Shown here: positions 5,949-12,487 of the stretch, one piece after another
How the letters are laid out: each line of letters starts with the position of its first letter
How positions within the stretch are numbered: the stretch's first letter is position 1
From: JBEIFW01 sp040382215
Lineage (GTDB): Bacteria > Actinomycetota > Acidimicrobiia > Acidimicrobiales > Ilumatobacteraceae
Length of the DNA stretch: 14,707 bases
Assembly (NCBI GenBank): GCA_040382215.1
Contig: JBEIFW010000083.1
Location: forward strand, 1 to 14,707
Direction of reading: 5' to 3'
Notes under the pieces: generated by a model
Database searches by the model: none
What the model was told of the DNA's origin: nothing
What the model saw: the letters and a program-made list of their open reading frames with translations, nothing else
Program-made: the position numbers and the translations under genes

Positions 5949-8013
5949 CGGCCTGCTCGCACTCGGCGGCGGCCGGGCGGGCACCCTCGGTCCGAAAGCG
6001 GCGTTGCTGGATCGGCTCGCAGCAGACGGGATCGCCGTGCCCGAGGGCGTGATCCTGCTCGACGGTGCACCGAGCGCAGTGCTAGCGGGCCATCTGCCCC
6101 CCGGACCGCTCGCGGTGCGAAGCGCCTTCGCGCTCGAGGACGGCGCGACGAGCAGCCTGGCCGGGCGGTTCCGCACCGAGCTGCGCGTCGACACGTCGGA
6201 CGTCGAGGACGCCGTGGCGCGCGTGCGTGCCTCGGCCGACGGCGACACCGGCGGCGTCACGCGCGACGTGCTGGTGATGCGACTCGTCGAAGCCCGTCAC
6301 GCCGGGGTGGCCTTCACCGATCCGGACCGCTACGACGACGTCGTCAACGTCACCAGCGGAACCGCCGAACGCCTCGTCGGGGGCGAGGTTCCCGGCCGGC
6401 GGTTGACGCTCGGCTGGTGGGACGACGTGAGCGGCGAGGGGAACTGGGCGCCACGACTGCAGCGGCTCCTCGCCGCCGTGCGCCGCCGCTTGGGCCCGGG
6501 CCCGCAACGTCGAGGGTGGGACGTCGAATGGGCCGACGACGGCCACCGGTGCTGGCTCGTGCAGGCCCGGGCGATCACCGCACCGCTCCCCGATCCGGAC
6601 CGATTCACGATCGCCAACCACGCCGAGATCCTCCCTGCACTGCCCTCGACCTTCATGACGAGCCTGATCGCCTCGTGTGACGCCGAACTGTGGGCCTGGT
6701 ACCGCCGTCTCGATCCGGGCCTCCCTTCGAACCGCCGGCTGGTCGCCGCCATCGGGGGACGCCCGATGCTCAACTTGTCGCTGCTCGAGGACCTGCTGCG
6801 CCGGTTCGGGTTGCCCACCCGCCTGGTGGCCCAGAGCTTCGGCGGAGAACCGGTCGCCGATCGCCCCGCACGGCCGGTACGGATCCTGCGGTCGAGCCCG
6901 GCGCTGGCCCGGTACGGCTGGGCGCAGCTGTGCGCCGTCGCCACCAATCGACGCCTGCGCCGCCAGCTCGCCTCGTCGGGGGCGGCTCTGCCGGCGGATC
7001 CGTCGTTCCGGGCGGCGGTGGACGCCGCCCGGAACGCCTACGTCGGGTTGGTCACCGGCATGTTCCCGTTGTCGGCCGCCGTGGGTGGCCCGGTCGCCGT
7101 GCTCCGGCGGGCCGGGACCCTGGTCGAACATGCCGGGCGGCACCGCAGCGTCACCTCGGCCTTGGCCGAGGCCCTCGCCGCCGCCGGGCCCGGCGACACG
7201 ACGGCGTTCGTGACCCGCTTCGGCCACCGTGGCGTCTACGAGAGCGACCTCGCCCGCCCCCGGTTCGCCGAAGTGCCACCTACCCCGGGGCCCGCACGGC
7301 CCCGGCACGCTGCGCCGCCGCGCACCCTGGCCGGGTGGTTGACCGCTCCGGTGTGGTGGTTGGCCCGTCCGGCGCTCGACGCCCGCGAGTCGCTGCGCGA
7401 CGACGCCATGCGCGGGTTCGCCGACGTTCGTCGAGCGCTGCGCCGGGCTGCGGCCCGCGCCGTCGATCGGGGGGCGCTGTCCGAGGTCGACGACCTGTGG
7501 CTGTGCACGGTCGACGAAGCCTTGACGCTGGACGCCGGATGGCGGCTCGAACCTGCCGAGGCGGACCGCCGTCGCCGGGTTCGGGACAACCTGGCGCAGA
7601 CCGTTCCGCCTGCGCTCGTCGGTCCCGGGGACGATCCGGCCTCCTGGCGGCCCGGCGACGCCCCGGTGAGCGGGGTGGGGCTCACGCTCGTGCCCGGCGT
7701 GATCTCCGGCCGGGCGTGGGTGCTCGACGAACCGGCGCCGGGCCCGCCGCCCTTCGACGGGCCCGTGGTGCTCGTGGCCCGCTCGGTCGACGCCGGTTGG
7801 GTCGCCACCTTCACCCATGCAACCGGCGTCGCGGTCGAGACCGGGGGCGACCTGTCCCACGGCTCGATCCTGTTGCGGGAGCAGGGTATCTGCTCGATCA
7901 CGAACGCCCCCGGCATCACCCGGGCAGTGCGCACCGGCGATCCGGTCACCCTCGACGCCTCCCGCGGCGTCCTCGTCTCGCAGGAGGTCTCCCATGCCCC
8001 GCTCGCTCACTGA
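5911..8013 (+). CDS. PEP/pyruvate-binding, PEP-utilising enzyme with rifampicin-phosphotransferase-like layout
   Basis: The 700-residue product has three parts. Residues about 18-223 form an ATP-grasp (PPDK N-terminal) domain: GPKAALLDRLAADG, VRSAFALEDGATSSLAG (69-85), AGVAFTDPD (131-139) and DVEWADDG..WLVQARAI (204-222). The middle (about 230-570) starts FTIANHAEILPAL, resembling the NxGEVxPG start of the acceptor-binding domain in rifampicin phosphotransferase (Rph), and probably binds an unknown acceptor. The C-terminus (about 590-695) is the swivelling phosphohistidine domain with TGGDLSHGSIL; the phospho-carrier is H650. The family moves the ATP beta-phosphate via His to pyruvate, water or an antibiotic. 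At 700 residues it is shorter than Rph (about 870), mainly in the ATP-grasp part. AAGGAG lies 7 nt before the ATG, which sits inside the hydrolase gene. The acceptor is unknown, and I do not claim antibiotic resistance. Confidence 0.88.
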   Translation: MRSRAWRAGSLPDGLLALGGGRAGTLGPKAALLDRLAADGIAVPEGVILLDGAPSAVLAGHLPPGPLAVRSAFALEDGATSSLAGRFRTELRVDTSDVEDAVARVRASADGDTGGVTRDVLVMRLVEARHAGVAFTDPDRYDDVVNVTSGTAERLVGGEVPGRRLTLGWWDDVSGEGNWAPRLQRLLAAVRRRLGPGPQRRGWDVEWADDGHRCWLVQARAITAPLPDPDRFTIANHAEILPALPSTFMTSLIASCDAELWAWYRRLDPGLPSNRRLVAAIGGRPMLNLSLLEDLLRRFGLPTRLVAQSFGGEPVADRPARPVRILRSSPALARYGWAQLCAVATNRRLRRQLASSGAALPADPSFRAAVDAARNAYVGLVTGMFPLSAAVGGPVAVLRRAGTLVEHAGRHRSVTSALAEALAAAGPGDTTAFVTRFGHRGVYESDLARPRFAEVPPTPGPARPRHAAPPRTLAGWLTAPVWWLARPALDARESLRDDAMRGFADVRRALRRAAARAVDRGALSEVDDLWLCTVDEALTLDAGWRLEPAEADRRRRVRDNLAQTVPPALVGPGDDPASWRPGDAPVSGVGLTLVPGVISGRAWVLDEPAPGPPPFDGPVVLVARSVDAGWVATFTHATGVAVETGGDLSHGSILLREQGICSITNAPGITRAVRTGDPVTLDASRGVLVSQEVSHAPLAH

Positions 8014-8680
8014 CGCCGTCGTCGCCGTAATCGGCGCCAGCGGTGGGCTCGGTGCACCCGCCAGCCGGCTCCTCGCCGAGCGCGGCGCCCGGCTCGTGCT
8101 CGTCGGACGCGACACGGCCCGGCTCCGAGCGCTCGAGGTGCCCGGGGCGTCGGTCGTAGCCGCCGACCTGCGCGACACCCGGGCCGGCGACGCCGTCGTC
8201 CGAGCCGCGCACGACACCCACGGCCGCCTCGACGGGGTGCTCAACTGCGCGGGCGTCGTCGCGTTCGGCAGCCTGGCCGACACCGACGACGTGATCCTCG
8301 AGGAGTTGTTCCTCACCAACGTCCTCGGCCCGCTCTGGCTCGCCCGGCGCGTCGCCCCTGCCCTGGCGGCCACCGCCGGGTTCCTGGCCAACGTCAGCGC
8401 CGTCGTCGCCGAGACGCCGCTTCCAGGCATGGCCGCCTACGCCGCGTCGAAGGCGGCGCTGACCGCTGCGGACCGGGCGCTCACCCGGGAACTGCGACGC
8501 GACGGCGTCACCGTCATCGACCTGCGCCCACCACACACCGAGACGGGACTCGCGACCCGACCGATCGCCGGCACCGCACCCCGACTGCCGACGGGCCTCG
8601 ATCCTGCGGCCGTGGCGGCCCGGATCGTCGTCGCCATCGAGCAGGGCGAGTCCGACGTCCCGGCGTCGGCGTTCACGTGA
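7994..8680 (+). CDS. Short-chain dehydrogenase/reductase (SDR)
   Basis: The 228-residue product is a classical SDR. The cofactor loop is GASGGLG (14-20), followed by NCAG (84-87), N109, S135, and Y149-X3-K153 in YAASK, a complete Asn-Ser-Tyr-Lys tetrad. R39 in the second strand (LVGRD) favours NADP(H) over NAD. After the active site comes LRPPHTETGLA, where SDRs usually have PG; the second Pro-His is slightly unusual. The ATG is set by an excellent SD, AGGAGGT (7982-7988), 5 nt upstream. The gene overlaps the PEP-utilising gene by 20 nt and the flavoprotein gene by 4 nt. The substrate is unknown; context suggests a carbonyl or alcohol intermediate shared with its neighbours. Confidence 0.92.
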   Translation: MPRSLTDAVVAVIGASGGLGAPASRLLAERGARLVLVGRDTARLRALEVPGASVVAADLRDTRAGDAVVRAAHDTHGRLDGVLNCAGVVAFGSLADTDDVILEELFLTNVLGPLWLARRVAPALAATAGFLANVSAVVAETPLPGMAAYAASKAALTAADRALTRELRRDGVTVIDLRPPHTETGLATRPIAGTAPRLPTGLDPAAVAARIVVAIEQGESDVPASAFT

Positions 8681-9888
8681 CGCCACTCCCGACGCCCGGA
8701 CCCGGCGAGGCGACCGCCTGGGTCGACGCCCACCTGGCGCACCTGGTCACGGGTGAGGTGCGGGCTTCACCCCGGTTCCGAGGCGGTCAGACAGCAGCGG
8801 ACACGGCACTCGAGTCGTTCGACGTGTCCGGGTACGCGGCGCGCCGCAACGAGGTGTGGCCGTCGACCCGGCGGGGTGCGTCCGGGCTCTCGCCCTGGAT
8901 CCGGCACGGGTTGCTGACGCTGCCCGAGGTGTGGTCGGCCGTCGCGGGCGGCCCGGCGCGCGACGTCGCCAAGCTGCGCGACGAACTGCTCTGGCAGGAG
9001 TTCGCGCGCCACTGGTACGCCCGACTGGGCCCTGCGAGCGCTCGGGCGCAACGCGCCGAACCCCGCGACGACGGACCCGACGACCCGTGGGCCGGCGACC
9101 TCGCCTGCGTCCGGCTCGCGGTCGACGAACTCGAGCGTGACGGCTGGCTGGTCAACCAGACCCGCATGTGGCTCGCCTCGCACTGGACCGTTCGCAGCGG
9201 CTCGGCCTGGACCGACGGTGAAGATCGGTTCTTCCGTCACCTTCTCGACGGCTCCCGGGCTGCGAACCGGCTCGGCTGGCAATGGACCGTCGGCGCCATG
9301 ACCGGCGAGCCCTACGGGTTCAGCCGCTGGCAGGTCGCCAAGCGCGCGCCCGGGCTGTGCCGCACCTGCCCGCACCAGCACGCCTGCCCGATCGAGCACT
9401 GGCCGGACGGACCGGCGCCGCGCCGGCGCGATCCGGACCCGCTCCTGCGTCAGGCACCGACTGCCGCCGCCGGGCCACGCACGATCGAGCGGGACGCGCC
9501 AGCGTCGGCGGTGTGGCTGACCGCCGAGTCGATCGGGACCCGAGACCCGGCCGCCGCCGCCCACCCGGACCTCCCGGCGGTGTTCGTGTTCGACGAGCCG
9601 TTGCTGGAGCGGCTGCGCCTGGCCGCACCCCGGCTGGTGTTCCTGGCCGAGTGCCTCGCCTCGATCGCCGAGGAGCGCGAACTCGAGGTCCACCTCGGCG
9701 ACCCGGTCGCCGTGCTGGCGGGCCGCCCCGTGGCAGCGACGTTCACGCCGGTTCCCGGCTGGCGACGCCGTGCGCAGCGCCTCGACGTCGTGGAACGTCA
9801 CCCTTGGCCGTGGCTGCGCCGACCCGGTACCGGTCCGGTGAGCTCGTTCAGCGCCTGGCGCAACGCTCTCAGTCCGCGCAACGCCTAG
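8677..9888 (+). CDS. Photolyase/cryptochrome-like flavoprotein with permuted domain order and four conserved-type cysteines
   Basis: In the 403-residue product the photolyase FAD-binding domain comes first (about 45-225): LSPWIRHGLL (71-80), ELLWQEF (103-109), GWLVNQTRM (156-164), FFRHLLDG, and AANRLGWQW (195-203). Trp138, Trp178 and Trp201 align with the electron-transfer triad W306/W359/W382 of E. coli photolyase, and N197 with N378. Residues about 277-395 then resemble the photolyase N-terminal alpha/beta domain: AVWLTAESIGTRDP, AVFVFDEPLL, FLAECLASI, EVHLGDPVAVL, and a GPVSSFSAW end like the segment that normally leads into the FAD domain. C144, C228, C231 and C237 (CRTC..ACPIEHW) are placed like the [4Fe-4S] ligands of PhrB/CryB. 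The GTG overlaps the SDR stop (GTGA). A role in DNA repair or light sensing is possible but unproven. Confidence 0.85.
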   Translation: MTPLPTPGPGEATAWVDAHLAHLVTGEVRASPRFRGGQTAADTALESFDVSGYAARRNEVWPSTRRGASGLSPWIRHGLLTLPEVWSAVAGGPARDVAKLRDELLWQEFARHWYARLGPASARAQRAEPRDDGPDDPWAGDLACVRLAVDELERDGWLVNQTRMWLASHWTVRSGSAWTDGEDRFFRHLLDGSRAANRLGWQWTVGAMTGEPYGFSRWQVAKRAPGLCRTCPHQHACPIEHWPDGPAPRRRDPDPLLRQAPTAAAGPRTIERDAPASAVWLTAESIGTRDPAAAAHPDLPAVFVFDEPLLERLRLAAPRLVFLAECLASIAEERELEVHLGDPVAVLAGRPVAATFTPVPGWRRRAQRLDVVERHPWPWLRRPGTGPVSSFSAWRNALSPRNA

Positions 9889-11105
9889 AGCGAGGCGATG
9901 ACGCCGTCGGCGGCGAGCGCGTCGAGTTCGGTCTCGGACACGCCGAGTTCTCCGAGGACGGCCCGGGTGTCGGCGCCGGTCCGGCCGATCGCGGTCACCC
10001 GCTCGGCCGCGCTGGACCCGAAGTGCCACATCGGGGCGGGCTGGCGCACCCGACCGATGCCTTCGCCGGCGTCGTGCTCGACGATGAGCCCGAGGTGCTG
10101 CGCCTGCGGGTCGTTGTGGATCTCCGTGCGCCGCACCACTGGCCCGGCGGCGACGTCGTTCTCCTTGAGGCGGGCGAGCAGTTCCTCGGTCGTGAAGCGG
10201 GACGCCGCTTCGTCGATCTCGGCCTTGAACGCCGGGAAGTTGAACATTCGATTCATCCCTTGGAGCCGCTCGTCGACCACCCACTCGGGCCGGTCGAGCG
10301 CAATGGCGAAGCCGTCGTACGGGGGGAGCAGCGGGCTGCACGCGATCTCCCCGCCGTCGGCGGTGCGCAGCACGACCAACCCGGCGGCCGGCATCTGCAA
10401 CATGTGCGGCGGCAACAGCCCCAGCGGGATCGCCGGTTCCACCTGGGACAGCAGCGCCATGGCGTCGGGCCAGTGGAAGTGCATGCCGACGCCGAGCATC
10501 GGCACCTCGACCCGCTGCCCCCGCCCGGTGCGCTCACGCACGTAGAGCGCCGCAAGGATGCCCTGGACCGCCGCGAGCGCCGAGGTCTTGTCGACGATGA
10601 CCTGGCCGATGAGCGACGCCTGGCCGGTCGTGACGTCCCGCTGATAGTCGACCATGCCGCTGCGGGCCTGGATCACGTAGTCGTACACCGGCTCGCCCGA
10701 GTCGGGACCACTCGAACCGAGACCGGAGATCTCCGCAAAGATCAACCGGGGGTTGCGCGCCGAAAGATCCTCGAACCGCAGGCCGATCCGGTCGGGCTTG
10801 CCGGGCCGGATGTTGTGGAGGAACACGTCGGCACCAGCGACGAGGTCGGCGAGCAGGCCGGCGCCGCGCTCGGTCGACGCATCGATCGACACGAACCGCT
10901 TGCCCTTGTTGAGCGAGTAGAAGACCGGGCTCACCTGGTACGGATCCGTGCCCCCGATGTTGCGGATCAGGTCCGGCTTGCCAGCGCTCTCCACCTTGAT
11001 GACCTCGGCGCCCAGTTCGGCCAGGATCATCCCGGCGAACGGACCCGAATAGATGCTGGTGACCTCGACGACCCGGATCCCCGCCAACGGCGAATCGCTG
11101 CTCAT
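9885..11105 (-). CDS. CaiB/BaiF family III CoA-transferase
   Basis: The 406-residue product moves CoA between carboxylic acids. It has the family N-terminus LAGIRVVEVTSIYSGPFAGM, then AELGAEVIKVES, SLNKGKRFVSID, ADVFLHNIRPG and FAEISGLGSSGP. The probable catalytic Asp is D142 in VYDYVIQARSG, matching the Asp that forms the acyl anhydride in formyl-CoA transferase and D156 of alpha-methylacyl-CoA racemase. The length is normal. It could be a transferase or a racemase; sequence alone does not decide. The ATG is preceded by GAGGAA and, 6 nt upstream, TAGCCT. It ends in a CTAG shared with the flavoprotein stop and is divergent from aspartokinase, so it seems to be a single-gene unit. It might work with the acyl-CoA enzyme at 2906. 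Confidence 0.93.
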   Translation of the reverse strand: MSSDSPLAGIRVVEVTSIYSGPFAGMILAELGAEVIKVESAGKPDLIRNIGGTDPYQVSPVFYSLNKGKRFVSIDASTERGAGLLADLVAGADVFLHNIRPGKPDRIGLRFEDLSARNPRLIFAEISGLGSSGPDSGEPVYDYVIQARSGMVDYQRDVTTGQASLIGQVIVDKTSALAAVQGILAALYVRERTGRGQRVEVPMLGVGMHFHWPDAMALLSQVEPAIPLGLLPPHMLQMPAAGLVVLRTADGGEIACSPLLPPYDGFAIALDRPEWVVDERLQGMNRMFNFPAFKAEIDEAASRFTTEELLARLKENDVAAGPVVRRTEIHNDPQAQHLGLIVEHDAGEGIGRVRQPAPMWHFGSSAAERVTAIGRTGADTRAVLGELGVSETELDALAADGVIASL

Positions 11106-11111
11106 TTCCTC

Positions 11112-11117
11112 AGGCTA
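11112..11117 (-). promoter_or_regulatory. Putative -10 box TAGCCT for the CoA-transferase
   Basis: On the minus strand TAGCCT is followed by 6 nt (GAGGAA) and the ATG. The same 6 nt look like an SD, but a transcript starting at the predicted site would not contain them. Either a leaderless mRNA is made, or a promoter further up produces a normal leader. Confidence 0.35.
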
Positions 11118-11163
11118 CGGGCCGTCTCGCGCTCGCGTCGGGTCGTGGACGGAACCTCACCGC

Positions 11164-11169
11164 TAGCAT
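11164..11169 (+). promoter_or_regulatory. Putative -10 box TAGCAT for aspartokinase-asd
   Basis: TAGCAT ends 9 nt before the GTG at 11179; no SD lies between them. Predicted leader about 3 nt. It faces the CoA-transferase promoter across a 73-nt divergent gap. I see no attenuator or riboswitch in the gap. Confidence 0.4.
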
Positions 11170-11178
11170 CGCCCGCCC

Positions 11179-12429
11179 GTGGCCCTGATCGTCCAGAAGT
11201 ACGGCGGCACCTCCGTAGCCGACGCCGATCGCATGCGCAGCGTGGCCGAGCACATCGCGTTCACCAAGCGGCAGGGCCACGACGTCGTGGTCGTGGTGTC
11301 GGCCATGGGCAAGACCACCGACAACCTGATCGCCCTGGCCAACGACGTGTCCCGGACGCAGCCCGGCCGTGAGCTCGACATGCTGCTCACCACTGGTGAG
11401 CGGATCTCGATGGCGCTGCTGTGCATGGCACTCGCCGATCTCGGGGTGCCCGCCCGCAGCTTCACCGGGAGCCAGGTCGGGATCATCACCGACACGGTGC
11501 ACACCAAGGCCAAGATCGTGGAGATCACCGGGGACCGCGCTCGGACCGCGCTCGCAGCAGGCGAGGTCGTCGTCGTCGCCGGCTTCCAGGGCGTGTCCAC
11601 CGAGCGCGAGATCACCACCCTCGGTCGGGGCGGTTCGGACACGACGGCCGTCGCCCTCGCTGCTGCGCTCGGCGCCGACGCCTGCGAGATCTACACCGAC
11701 GTCACCGGGGTCTTCTCCGCCGATCCCCGGATCTGCCCGCAGGCGCGCAAGCTGCCCCGCATCTCGATCGACGAGATGCTCGAGATGGCCGCCAGCGGCG
11801 GCAAGGTCCTCGCGCTGCGGTCCGTCGAGTTCGCCCACAACCACAGCGTCCCGCTGCACGTGCGGTCCAGCTTCACCTGGGAACCCGGCACGTGGGTCAC
11901 CGCCGAGGAGCCCGCCATGGAACAGCCCGTCATCTCCGCCGTCACCCACGACGTCAGCGAGGCCAAGGTCACGGTCCTCAACGTGCCCGATCGGCCGGGC
12001 ATCTCCGCCGCGCTGTTCGAGCCGCTGGCCGAGGCCAACGTCAACGTCGACATGATCGTGCAGAACACCTCGAAAGACGGCACGACCGACATCAGCTTCA
12101 CCCTGCCGAAGGCCGACCTCCTCAAGGCAGACCCGATCGTGGCCCGCGTGGCAGCCGAGGTCGGCGCCGCCGGCGTCACCCACGACCCCGACGTCGCCAA
12201 GGTGTCGGTCATCGGCGCCGGGATGAAGTCGAGCCCGGGCATCGCCGCCCGGATGTTCCGCACCCTGGCCGACCGGGGGATCAACATCGAGATGATCTCC
12301 ACCTCCACGATCCGGGTGTCGGTGGTCGTGCCCTCCGAGAAGGTGACCGAGGCGGTGCAGTCGCTCCACACCGCTTTCGGTCTCGATTCCGGCCAGGACT
12401 ACGCCGCACCGCTCCCCGAGCGGAAGTGA
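11179..12429 (+). CDS. lysC: Aspartate kinase (aspartokinase), alpha subunit
   Basis: The 416-residue enzyme phosphorylates L-aspartate to 4-phospho-L-aspartate, the first committed step to lysine, threonine, methionine and diaminopimelate. The kinase domain (1-245) carries KYGGTS at 7-12, VVVVSAMGKTTDNL at 36-49, TTGE at 71-74, and GRGGSDTTA at 149-157. Two ACT domains follow (about 263-335 and 343-410): AKVTVLNVPDRPG, DMIVQNTSKDGTTDISF, and VAKVSVIGAGM. This segment resembles that of the feedback-inhibited Corynebacterium glutamicum enzyme, so control by lysine and threonine is likely. Length and domain order are normal for the alpha subunit of the alpha2-beta2 type. The GTG is right for the family start (ALIVQKYGG). 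The asd gene follows after 58 nt, the usual actinobacterial pair. Confidence 0.97.
   Translation: MALIVQKYGGTSVADADRMRSVAEHIAFTKRQGHDVVVVVSAMGKTTDNLIALANDVSRTQPGRELDMLLTTGERISMALLCMALADLGVPARSFTGSQVGIITDTVHTKAKIVEITGDRARTALAAGEVVVVAGFQGVSTEREITTLGRGGSDTTAVALAAALGADACEIYTDVTGVFSADPRICPQARKLPRISIDEMLEMAASGGKVLALRSVEFAHNHSVPLHVRSSFTWEPGTWVTAEEPAMEQPVISAVTHDVSEAKVTVLNVPDRPGISAALFEPLAEANVNVDMIVQNTSKDGTTDISFTLPKADLLKADPIVARVAAEVGAAGVTHDPDVAKVSVIGAGMKSSPGIAARMFRTLADRGINIEMISTSTIRVSVVVPSEKVTEAVQSLHTAFGLDSGQDYAAPLPERK
11905..11910 (+). promoter_or_regulatory. Internal ribosome binding site for the aspartokinase beta subunit
   Basis: GAGGAG lies 6 nt before an in-frame ATG at 11917, inside the aspartokinase gene. 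It is one of few strong SD sequences in the window, and the position matches the known internal start of the C. glutamicum gene. Confidence 0.55.
11917..12429 (+). CDS. lysC: Aspartokinase beta subunit from an internal start (regulatory ACT domains)
   Basis: Starting at Met247 of the alpha subunit, this in-frame product of 170 residues (MEQPVISAVTHDVSEAKVTV...) contains only the two ACT domains. In C. glutamicum the same gene makes a beta subunit of about 172 residues from an internal start in the equivalent sequence (MEEAVLTGV...SEAKVTV), which binds the feedback inhibitors with the alpha subunit. The internal SD here supports the same two-product design. That both proteins are made is inferred by homology. 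Confidence 0.6.
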   Translation: MEQPVISAVTHDVSEAKVTVLNVPDRPGISAALFEPLAEANVNVDMIVQNTSKDGTTDISFTLPKADLLKADPIVARVAAEVGAAGVTHDPDVAKVSVIGAGMKSSPGIAARMFRTLADRGINIEMISTSTIRVSVVVPSEKVTEAVQSLHTAFGLDSGQDYAAPLPERK

Positions 12430-12472
12430 CGCTGCGCACGTAATCACCGGGCGCCCGACCTGGGGCGTTCGG

Positions 12473-12478
12473 TAGCCT
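12473..12478 (+). promoter_or_regulatory. Putative -10 box TAGCCT for asd
   Basis: TAGCCT ends 9 nt before the ATG at 12488, as at the aspartokinase start. A weak GGAAG lies between. It would allow asd expression independent of lysC from within the 58-nt gap. Confidence 0.35.
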
Positions 12479-12487
12479 GGAAGCCCT

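Noticed and set aside
5911..8013. Phosphoenolpyruvate synthase (ppsA)
   Set aside because: The phosphohistidine domain is at the C-terminus and there is no PEP-binding TIM barrel after it, so the layout is that of Rph-type enzymes.
6082..8430. A 782-codon minus-strand frame opposite the PEP-utilising gene
   Set aside because: Same reason: antisense shadow of a well-supported gene, no family motif, biased composition.
9282..11372. A 696-codon plus-strand frame across the flavoprotein end and the CoA-transferase
   Set aside because: It runs across two real genes on opposite strands and into aspartokinase; no motif, composition typical of a shadow frame.
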